The notes beneath the pieces were generated by a model. That model was not told the origin of the DNA, did not search any database, and saw only the letters and a list, made by a program, of their open reading frames with translations. From Tridacna crocea (taxonomy: Eukaryota; Mollusca; Bivalvia; Cardiida; Cardiidae): DNA of 64,000 nucleotides. Made by a program: the position numbers and the translations under genes. Below are positions 34,301-46,300 of this stretch, one piece after another (position 1 is the first letter of the stretch; each line of letters opens with the position of its first letter). The DNA lies in NCBI GenBank assembly GCA_943736015.1, contig OX031059.1:41675159-41739158 (forward strand). The letters run 5' to 3'.

Positions 34301-37300
34301 GCATTCGGACATTTGCGTAAAGTGTCGTCCCGGATTAGCCTGCGCAGTTCGCGCAGGCTAATCCGAGACGGCACTTTACGGCTACATTAGATTTTGTGCT
34401 ACAGTAGACTTGCGTAAAACAGAAAATCATATAAAATCGGAAAGTGTCGTTTCGGATTAGCCTGTGCGGAGTGCACATGCTGATCCGAGACGACACTTTA
34501 CGCAAATGTCCGAATGACCCTTTTCGCGTGTTGTACTCCATATAATAGGCCTTACTTCATTTTGACAAAGCAAATCTTTTGTACATTTTAGAAAGCAGAC
34601 AAATGAAAACCCTTCAGAGAGTTAAAGTGACACACAGATTACTAATCAACACAATATATTCATGAAACAAGTAACTGCTTTATTTCTCACAATATTTCTG
34701 TATCATTCAACTCTTTACCAGACAAATCCGACTTTTAACAACCCTGGGAAGGAGGCCTGTAAAATATTGTGGGAAAAGGAGAAAGTGCTGGTAACCAGCA
34801 TTTTCTCCTTTTCCCACAATATTTTCTATCTTATTAAAGTCAGAAATCATCATTTACCAAGATTTAATTTGTCATCTGCAGATGCTTTGAATTTGGTCCA
34901 GTCCAAAATTTTGTTGTTATATAGTAAAGAGTTAAAAGTTATTCTCTTTTCTACATTACATGACTGTAGGATCTCCTTGTTGTTTGTTTTGACCGTGTAA
35001 CTCTTTGATAAGCAACGACATTTAGACTGGTCCAAACTCATTTGCTGACAACAAATAAAATACTACTCATACCCATAGATTTGTTTTTGGTAATATAGAG
35101 AACATTGAAGACAAAGGTTGATTAACAGCATTTTCTCAATATCCCACAATTGTAGCAAAAATCTTCTTCTTAACTCTTTACCACACAATCATGCCTTTCA
35201 ATGAACCTGTGAGAGAGAGAGAGAGCCTTTGAAAATTTTGTTGGAAAAGGAGAAAATGCTGGTAACCAGCATTTTCTCCTTTTCCCACAATGTTTTCTAC
35301 TCTTTCCAAATCAAAGTTCAATTTTTAATTAGCATTTATTGTGTCATCTGCAAATGCTTTCAATTTGGACATGTCCAAAATTTTTTTGTTTGGTAAAGAG
35401 TTAAGGGACATTAAAAATTGCGATTGTGTGGTAAAGGGTTAAAGTATGTCTATAAATAGCCCTAAAAATGACGGGTAAACTGTCAAGTAATGGATAGAGC
35501 TTTGTAGCCATAATAAATGTACTTACTGAAGATGTCTCAGTTTGGGAGTGTTATCATGTCTGTCAATAAGAGTATGTAAAATTTCCTGGACAATAATTCG
35601 CATGCCTGGGTCAGTCAGCAGGGACATTCTCAATAATGGTTGGAGAAACTCTGGTGGGAATGCATTGGACATGGTGACTGTCTTGTACTTAGTGGCCACC
35701 TAGTAAAATACAAGAAGATTTGAGCCATACTTTATGAAAAAGGAGGCTTCATGCATCTGTATGCTGTAGTCTGCACAGACAGATTTGGGTGAAAGTTTTT
35801 GCTTTGGGTAAATTTTTTGATTGTCTATAGACAAATCTGTCTAAGGGTTCAGATAGATAGCTTTAACCCATTACCACACAATCCCTACTTTTGACGCTCC
35901 TGAAAAAGAAGCCTTTCGAAAACACTATGGGAAAAGGAGAAAATGCTGGTAACCAGCATTTTCTCCTTTTCCCACAGTGTTTTCTACCCTTCCCAGAACA
36001 AATTTCTATTTTCTAGTCACCTTTATTTTGTCGTCTGCAAATGCTTTCAATTTGGACCAGTCTAAAATTTTCTCGTGTGGTAAAGAGTTAACAAATCCAA
36101 GAGATGATTTGCTTAGTATAATAGATCAAGGAGATGCATTAACCCTTTACCAAACAATCCTCGAGATAGAAATTATGTGGTCAACAGACTGACCCCTAAT
36201 AATTCAATTTCACAAATAATCAACATCAAGACATGGCATTCAGAAAAGTATAGTTTTCAGTTTAAGCTAAGTGTTATACAGTAGAGCATTCTGACATTTT
36301 CAATTGATTTCACAGAAAAATTTTGCTGCAGCAGTCTTATCAAGACATTAAAAGCAATTTGACCTACTTATCCATTTTCTTTTCAATACTAAACACAAGT
36401 TTTATACTTAAGCCAAGTACTGTTGAAGTCCCTGGCAGATTACAGAAAAACTATGGCCTCAGTAGTCTCAAATCTTTCTGTACCAGTAATTTGGGCTCGT
36501 GACCTAGCTTTCATCCAAAGATTATTAGTTTCAAACTTGACCCAGATTGGTAAAGGGCACACATCCTGACAAAGTTTTGTTGAGATTTGTTTGATGATAT
36601 GTAGCCTCTAGTGTCTTAACAAGTAATTTGTTGATGATGCATTTCATATGTTGGGAACAGGATATCAAGGAAAATATGATTGAACCCTTTGTCAAACAAC
36701 AAAATTTTGGACTTATTCAAAGTCAGAACACCTGCACACAATTAATAAGATATGACTAAAATGGTTGGAATTCACTTTGACAGGCTAGAAAACATTGAAT
36801 ATTAGCTTTTTCTCATTTTCTCACAATGTTTTCAAAGGCCCTGAAGTTTTCTCATCTGGAAATGAGATGCAATTTTGTATGAATTAACTCCCTTCTGTCC
36901 TCGAAACAAAAATAGTAAAAATAACCTTCAGTAACGTCTTCAACAACATGGTCTGTAGTTGGGCATCCATTTGAATTCTGAAAACAGTTTTACATATATT
37001 GCAGGAATGAATTGATTAAACATGCAGATCAACAAAATGTACCGGTATGTCCTATCACTATACAATCCAATCAAATGAACTTCAAAATCTTGATTAACTC
37101 TGTACCAAATGACAAATTTCTAGACTTTTCCAAATCTAGAGCATTTTCAGACGACAAAGTCTGTGTGGTTCAAATAGTTGGATTTGTTCTAGAAGTAGTA
37201 GAAAACATTGTAACCAAGGAAAAAATGCTGTAAAAAGCATTTTCTCAAATTTCAACAATGTTTTTGAAAAAACCTTCCTTTCCAGGGTCATTAACTCTTT

Positions 37301-40300
37301 ACCAGATGACAAAATTTTAGACTGGTCCAAACTGAAAGAACTTGCAGATGACAAAATAAATGTGGCTCAAAAATTGAAATTTGTTTCCAGCAGGGTAGAA
37401 AACATGGTGGGAAAAGGAGAAAATGCTGGTTACCAGCATTTTCTCCTTTTCCCACAATGTTTTCAAAAACCTTCTATGTCAGGGTCTTAAAAACAGGGAT
37501 TGTTTAGTAAAGGGTTAAAACTTGGGATTGTGTGGTAAAGGATTAATGTTTTGATCATTTTGAAGCTTTGTTAACTCAAAAGCAGACTTGTTCATGTGAA
37601 AAGCATTTGCAGACAACAAAATAAGTACAACCCAAAGGCTGGAATTTCCTCTTTCTTGAATTAATAAAGACATTATTTTTCAAATAACTGATAAGTCTAA
37701 ACTTTTTCTTGTATGTTACAGGGTTAACAAGACCATCTAACATTTTTTAGACAATCACAGTACAGTCTATATTAACTCTTTACCAGACAACGAAGTTTTA
37801 CACTTTTCCAATTTGAAATCATTTACAAACAGAATCTAAATGCAAACATCATGTCAAGAATCAGATACCCTAAACCCCCAGCTACCTGGCCTGCTTGCTC
37901 AATACATGCTGCCTGCTTCATGAAAGTGGCCATTAAGATAAGTTTTGATGTGGGAAAAAAAAAGAGCATACCCAATATCCTCTTCTGCAGCAAACTGGGG
38001 AAACTTTGCCATAACAAACATCATAATCTCTATCTTCTGGTAATCAGGTAGGTTGCTTGCAAACTGGCCTAGAATGTATAACATAGAATTGTGCTGTATT
38101 TATAAACAATTCTTGACACTTTTCAACCTCTAAATAAAGCAAGAACTATTGAAATTAAACCATTGTTGGGGTACCTAACGAGATATAAATATTGCTCACT
38201 GTCTCTTTATTTTCTAGATTTAAACCCCCCACCCTGACACACACACACACAAACACAAAGGTTCTCTGGGTAAATACTGAAACCTGAATGCTGGTCTGTC
38301 AGTTCATTGACACTAATCTGTGTACTCTTTGACTCATACTTTTCAACAAATTTGGCTGGAGAATTACAGGGGTAATCATAGCCCCTTGAAATTTTTTTCC
38401 TGATCCAGTCACAAAGTGAATCGATGGGGTTAGTCATCAGCCTATCAAAGTTCCAGCTTTTGCTAGATTTGAACTTTTTGCCACACAATCCCAACTTTTA
38501 GCGACTCTGAGAAAGAGGCGTATTGAAAATATTGTAGGAAAAGGAGAAAATGCTGCTAACCAGCATTTTCTCCTTTTCCCACAACATTTTCTACCAATTT
38601 CAAAAAACAAATTTTAAGCCATATTTATATTGTCATCTGCAAATGCTTTAATTTGGACCAGTCTACAATTTTGTCGCTTGGTAAAGAGTTAAACAAGCTT
38701 TTGCATTAATGAGGTAATTGTTTTCACTTCTATTTCACAATTGATACTGATATTTGTTGTCTCTTGAATACTTTGTGATAAGAAGGTGTGTGTGTCGAAA
38801 GGGGGGTGGGTGTTCAGTGAATCTGCAAAAAAAGTCAACCCAGGTCAGCCTGTGTTTTACCTCTGCTAAACTTTCTGAATGTCAATGGATGATTCTTCCT
38901 GATAATTAAATAGGCTGTTAGACATAAAGAATTTTATGGATCAATAATTATGTGATGACTTGCTTGGTATTATGCAGCACAAAGACCCTCTTTTGCCAGA
39001 GAATGACTTATTTGAGTTACCACTTTACCAAATAATCCCTGGTTCTCACTACCCTGAGGAAGAAGCCTTTTGAAAACACTGTGGGAAAAGGAGAAAATGC
39101 TGGTTACCAGCATTTTCTCCTTTTTCCACATTTTCTTCTTTTTCCACAATGTTTTCTACCTTGCTGGAAACAAATTTCAATATTTGAATTACGTTTATTT
39201 TGTCTGCAAGTGCTTTGAATTTGGACCAGTCTAAAATTTTGCTGTTTCATAAAGATTTCAGGATAAAGTTATCTTACCTATTGTATTGATAACAGCTTCT
39301 TCAAATTTCTTCTCAAGACTTCTCTTTATTTCATCAGAACTTTTATTGTCCAGTGAAAACCGTAAATGCTTCACCAATGTATTGAACACATCTAGTACAG
39401 ATGGACCTGAAATTTTAACCATACCTAATTTTTCATCTGTGTATAGTTGAATTTTGGATGAGTCTTAATTCTTGCCATTTCCTATATTTCCTGTCTGGCA
39501 GCATTCCACTTTTGAGAATATTGTGACAAACGCAGAAATTGCCTCAAAACCACATTTTCATTGTTACTATATTTTTATATGCATTTATGCATTTGGTAAT
39601 TAGAAACTGTTGATTCTCCTGTCTTTACATGTGTGTTTGATCTGATAGTAATTCCAAAGCTTAGTATCAGCAAGGATGGATTCTGTAATAGATATGTTCC
39701 AACTTTCCATTGTAAAAATAGATTTTCAAAATGTGAATGAAAAAACACCAAAAGAGAAAAGCATTTTATATAGAACGTCTAAGAGGTTTTCTCTAGTTCG
39801 CATTTGGGCTAATGATCATCAGGTTACAGTGAAATTCAAATGGTGAAAGGATAAAAAAAGGAAATTGCATATTAATAAGGCATCAATACACATACTCCAA
39901 TTTTTTAATGAACCCAATAAAGTCCCAGCATAAATATATCTATAACTCTTCAGATGGATAGACAAAAAAATAAAAACGGAAATTATTATAGCTGAATAAA
40001 TTCAAATTCTTGATCAATGTCAAGGTCAGATTTACCTATAGAAGCACCAGCTGCAATGAGAACAGATTCAAACAGAACTTCAACAATAGCTGCCTTGACA
40101 TCTGGACTGTCACGCACATGTGCATCAAGATGTGTCATCAAGGCTTGGATTACAACATAGGCATATTGTTGCTGAAAACATAAAAAAAATCTGCTAGTTA
40201 TAAATCAAATTTGCATAGGTATGGATTATCATTATAATTAACTCATTATCACATGACAATATTTTATGCTTGTCCAAATCGAAAGCGTTTGCAGACGACA

Positions 40301-43300
40301 AAATAAAAGTGACTGGAAATTTGAAAATTGTTATATGAAGGGTAGAAAACATTGTGGGAAAAGGAGAAAATGCCGGTTACCAGCATTTTCTCCTTTTCCC
40401 ACAATGTTTTCTAAGGGCTTCTTTCTCAGGATCATCAAAAGTAGAGATTGTCTGGTAATGGGTTAACTTTTAATTAAAGAAGTTCTCTGAAATGCATGCA
40501 TAAAGAAAGTTTGAAAGTCTAAAATTTGATAATTACCTTATCATGTTAAAGACATCTACGGAAAATGGCAATAGGTACAAGAGTAATACTCTGCGAGGCA
40601 GGGTTCTATTTCCTATCCACAAAGTCATTTGTTGGTACATGTACTTAACTTAGCAATGGTAGAAAATTTGTAGAAATAGGAGAAAATGCTGATGACCAGC
40701 AATTTTTCTAAAAAATCTTTTTTCCCAAGCATTGTGAAAGCACAGTATAATTTGGCAATGGGTTAAATGATAAGACCTTTGTGTACTTCTATTTTCATTC
40801 AAATACATCTTTCCAACAACTTTTTGCTATATAAGAGTACAAATGAAACAAGTAACTGTGGCAAAGGCATCTTTCACACTGGGGACTTTTCTTGTTTGTA
40901 CTATGATAAAAAATAATACAGTACCTGTGTGATAAAAAATAATACATTACCTGGACAGAATACATGATGATCTTAAAACACTTTGTTGAAAATGTGTTTG
41001 GTGTCCATAGCTTATGGTTATCCATGTGTCTAGAAAAAAAAAGTAGAATATTTTTAAAGTTTATTTAATCCTTTACCACAACTTCTCAGCTTCTAATGAC
41101 CATGAGGAAGAAGCCTTATGAAAGCATTGTAAGAACCGGAGAAAATGCTGGTAACCAGCATTTTCTCCTTTTCTCACAATATTTTCTACACTCAGAATGG
41201 CATTTTTCACGTTTGAGTGACACTTAATTTGTTGCCTGCAAGTACTTTCAATTTTGAGAAGACTTAAATTTTCTACACAATTCAATTAGTAGTTTAGGGT
41301 TAAATTTTACCAAGGTTAACCCTTTACCCAATAAGGCATTTCTAAGGTATCTCAAATTGACCCTATATAACGGCAAGGATGAAGCTATTTCTTACATGTA
41401 TATGACACCTTTTGATAGCATAAAAAACATTGTGACAAAAGGTGAAATTGCTCGTCACGAGCAATTTCACCTTTTGCCACAATGTTTTTGAAAGGCTCCT
41501 CCAAGCAATGCGTAGAAATGAGTATCTATGGAGTAAAGGGTTAACACAAAAAAACAGACCAAAAGATTGCCCTTTAACTCATTACCACATGACAAAATTT
41601 TAGGTTTGTCCAAATTGAAAGCATTTACAGACGACAAAATAAAAGTGACTGAAATTTTGAAATTTGTGTAGTGAAGGGTAGAAAACATGGTGGGAAAAGG
41701 AGAAAATGCTGGTTACCAGCATTTTCTCCTTTTCCCACTATGTTTTCTAAAGGCTTCTTTCTCAGGGGCATCAAAAGTAGGGATTGTGTGGTAATGGGTT
41801 AATTAAGGAATAAAAAATACTGAGACCTACACTAGGACTGGTTTCAAGACAGCTTTAATATTTCCATACGAAGCCCGACAAACCAAATCTCTGAAGACCG
41901 TCTCAGCTACTTGTGCTGGATGTTCATCGTCTTTTGGACTTTCTATTTCCACTGGAACAAAGCTGGAAAAATGCAGACAAATTTCATAAGAAACATGCTC
42001 ACATTTTTACCCTTTACAACTTCATGCTAAGTTTCAATGACCCTGAGAAAGAAAGCTTCTGAAAATATGGTGGGATAAGGAGACAAGGCAGGTCACCATT
42101 CAGGGACAAATGCAATCATGAGGCACAGTTTTTTTTGTCATTTGAAAATCTGCAAGAAACCTTTCAATACAGACTAACAGAGTTTAAATTTTTGTCATCA
42201 GGGATAAGTCTTTACTAAACAACAAATTTTTGGACTGGACTAAATCCAAAGCACACGCAGACAACAAATTAAATCTTGTTAACCCATTACCACACAATCT
42301 CTACTTTTGAAGCCCCTGAGAAAGAATCCTTTAGAAAACATTGTGGGAAAAAGAGAAAATGCTGGTAACCAGCATTTTCTCCTTTTTCCCACAATGTCTT
42401 CTACTCTTCACGAAACAAATTTCAAATTTTCAGTCACTTTTATGTTGTTATCTGCAAATGCTTTCGACTTGGACAAGCACAAAATATTGTCGTTTGGTAA
42501 TGAGTTAATATGATTTCTGACTTCCATAGGGTGGAAATCATCTGGTTACCAGCATTTTATTCTTTTCCCACAATGTTTTCTATAGGCTTCTTTCTCAGGG
42601 TCGTTAAAAGTCAGGATTGTGTGGTAAAGAGTTAATATTTTCTGAAGATGCATTAAAGTGTCTTTCTATAGAGCATGGCTCATAAAATATAACATATCAT
42701 TATATTACCTTGGGTCATGCATGTTATACAGTAAAGATGGGACTATCTTGTCCATGTGTATGGGTTCCCAGATATTGATTTGTAGATCATCACTAACTGT
42801 CTTCCTCACGACACCCTGTAGACCTTTTAAACCAGCACCACGAATCCTAGAAACAGGACATAAAAAATTGTTAGAGTTTGTTGATAGTAATAGGTTTTAT
42901 ATAATAAACAATAATACCCGGCAAAGATAGAAATGACATAATCCTTTACTTCCAATCTGAAAGTATTACTTCAGAACCCTTTACCAAACAACCCCTGGTT
43001 TTTTCAACCCAAACGAAGAAGCTCTCTGAAAACATTGCTGGTAAAGGAGAAAATGCTGGTTATCAGCATTTTTTCTTTTCCCACAACATTTTCTACCATG
43101 CTAGAAAAAAAAATTCAATTTTTGAAATACTTTTATTTTGTCGTCTGCAAGTGCTTTCAATTTGGACCTGAAATTTTGTCGTTTGTCAGAGTTAATTGTC
43201 TTTTTGAGACATACAACAGAATCTGTGTCACATGAAAAACTGACCATGTCTATCAACTTTTCTATACATTAATAGTTTATGTTGGGGCCAGATTAATTAA

Positions 43301-46300
43301 GAAAGACCAAAGCAGGATGTTCTTATTTGATTTGTATTAAACACGTAATAAATTACATGCATTTATGACAAACCACAATGACTGCAAACAGAATTTTTCA
43401 TTCTTTCTTGGTCACCTTTTATCACAAAAACTAGGGAAAATCAATTGACAGAGGACCTTCCCACAAACAGCTGGTAAGGTAGAAATTTGCTTTAGCACCC
43501 AACCCAACTTATTGTAAAACATGGGAAAGAAGTGATTATGTGAACTGTCACTGTGATATGCTAAAGTATGATTGAACATGAAATAAAATTCATTTTAACT
43601 CTATACCAAAGAGTAGGGTTTGGACTCTTCTACATTGAAAGCAGTTGCAGACGACAAATGTGGCAAAACCAGAATAACATATCTCTTAACTCTTTACCAC
43701 ATGATGAAATTTTAGATTGGTCCAAATTGAAAGCATTTGCAGACGACAAAATAAATGTGACTGAAAAATTGAAATTTGTTCTGGGAAAGGTAGAAAACAC
43801 TGTGGGAAAAGGAGAAAATGCTGGTTACCAGCATTTTCTCCTTTTCCTACAGTGTTTTCAAAAGGCTTCTTTCTCAGGGGCGTCAAAAGTAGGGATTGTG
43901 TGGTAATGGGTTAAAGAGAAGAAAACTTTGTGGGAAATGAGATAAATTTTCTCCAGCTCCCACAATGTCTTTACAAGCCTTCTCCCTTTTTGTTGTTACA
44001 ACACTGGGTTCTTCTGAAAATGGTTAAACAAATATTCAATTTATCAAAACTCCTTTACCCTTAACGAAAGGTCAATATCTTAAACTTGGCAAAATAGAAA
44101 GCATTTGCTAATGACAAATTACACATCTGTGTAGTGGCATTGTCTTTAAAAGAGCAGAAACATCATGGGAAAAGCAAAAGAAATGCTGGTTACCAGCATT
44201 TCCCCCTTTTCCCACAATGTTTTCAGAAGTTTATCTACCTTAGGGTTGTTAAAACTTTGGATTGTAAACCAAAAATTTACAATGGCCCTTACTTTGTTCT
44301 GACTACTTCATTGTCCATTCCACTGTGACACATGGAGCTGAACTTCGAAACAAAGAAATCGTAGCGTCGGTGATAGGATGGGGCATCTTCTTCAATGTTC
44401 GAGTATTTTATAAACTGAAAGTAAAAACATGATACAAATAACTTTATGCTTTATTTCTGTCTTGACTTTTTACCAAATGACAAAATGTTAGACTAATCCA
44501 AGTATAACACTTTACCAAACAACAAAATTTTGGACAAGTCAAAATTGAAAGCACTTGCTGACAACAAAATAAAAGTGAATCAAAAATTGAATTTTGATTT
44601 TGGAAGGGTAGAAAATATTGTGGGAAAAGGAGAAAAAATGATGGTTACCAGCATTTTCTCCTTTTCCCACATTGTTTTCAAAAGCTGTCCTTCTCAGAGT
44701 CGTTAAAGTCGGGATTGTGTGGTAAAGAGTTGAAGCATTTGCCTATGACAAATAAGCTTAAAGTTTCCTCAGGGATGGTAGTAAACATGCGGAAAAAGGA
44801 TAAAAAACTGAATACATGTACCTGCATTTTTTCCATTTTCCACAATGTGCAAATGTTCAACTTTATTTCTACTATTGTCTGTGACAAATAGGAAAATATA
44901 AAAAAAAAATCAGGAAAAGAATTTTCGTTCAACTTTTTAGCTGACTCAGTCAGACCTGATTCACAATACTTTCCTTGATAGCTTTACAAGAAGAGAAAAA
45001 ATTCAAAAATGTCCAAATATAGAAAAAAAAGACCTGGCTATTTGAGACTATTAAAAAAAAAACAGTTACAGGGAAAATAAAATATTACAGATAGAACTTA
45101 TTCTGTCACTATTCATATTAAAAATTTTCAGCACAAATCAATAACAAGGTTCACTTGTAATGGCACCACAAAATCATTTGATACAAACATGACTGTAACT
45201 TAACCCTTTACCAAACATTCTCTGATTTTTACGATCCGGAGATAGAAGCCTTTCCAAAACATTGTGGGAAAAGGAGAAAATGCTGGTAACCAGCATTTTC
45301 TCCTTTTCACACAATGCTTTCTACCCTGCTCAAAAAAAATCAATTTTTGAGGTACTTTTATTTTGTTGTCTGAGAATGCTTTCAATTTGAACCAGTCTAA
45401 AATTCTGTCATTTGGTAAAGAGTTAAGTTTGTGTGGTTTATGACAAACTATCACAATACTAACCTTTTCCTTCACCAAAAAAGCCATTGTCTGGAATATC
45501 CAGAGGAAAAAGTTTTTTAAAAACATTATGGGAAATAGGAGAAAGTGTTAGTTACCTCCAATTTCTCCTTTTTGCACAATTCTTTATGAGGTATTACATC
45601 CATACAAAGCAGTCACATTATTTGAGGTATATGTGATTTGTTGTTTGCAAATGCTTTTGATTTAGTAATGTCTAGAATTTTGTCATTTGTTAAAATTAAA
45701 AGTAGTCAGAAATTAGTTTTTGAGTGTCATCAAACAACAAAATAGAGCAAATTTTAGGTTGTCTGGGCCCCCAATATCCCAAAGAATATTGAATATTATT
45801 GATGAAAGATCAGACTTCTGCTCTGTGTCATCCAATCTTGATCTCTAAAATTTACTTGTTAACTATACTAGAGCAGTGCCTACAAGGTCATGGGTTAAAC
45901 TTAACCCTCATTTCCATGCTTTTTCCTTTCAACAAACTAAAACTGACTGAGATTCACAGAACGCTTTCCCAACACTATCCTGATAATTAAAGACTTTTAC
46001 TAAGAAGCCTTACAAAAAAGGGAAAAGGAGAGCCAAACAGGATGGAAAAGGAGAAAATTCTAGCATTTTCCCACTCTTCCCAAAATTTTTTCTTCCCTTC
46101 CAAAGAAAGTTTCCAATTTTGGAGTCAGATAGTCTTTGATGCCAGCAAATATCATAAATGTGGACAAGTCTTTTACTTTGTGATCTGGTAAAGAGTGGTT
46201 GATACTCTGTTGAAAATAATTTTGAGACAGGAGGGATTGTACGGAGTGAGCAATTTCTCCATTTACCACTATGTTTTTTCAAATGTCAGATATTATTGCA

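Noticed and set aside
37823-38084. Longer minus-strand ORFs at EFR3 exon 37972-38068 with the peptide ATFMKQAACIEQAGQVAGG
   Set aside because: The part beyond the donor at 37971 does not match EFR3, and the next true exon (36926-36977) keeps frame only if the donor is used. The peptide is intron read-through.
41400-41490. Hairpin in MITE as a microRNA gene
   Set aside because: The stem is a perfect palindrome with a one-base loop and is repeated dozens of times. Nothing beyond the repeat supports a conserved microRNA. Small-RNA data would be needed.
43568-43906. Recurring ORFs with peptides such as VGKGENAGNQHFLLFPQCF across the window, suggesting a protein family
   Set aside because: They are translations of the same hairpin MITE in either orientation; the hairpin happens to be open in several frames. 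Frames break at every indel and no start, splice or conservation pattern fits a gene.
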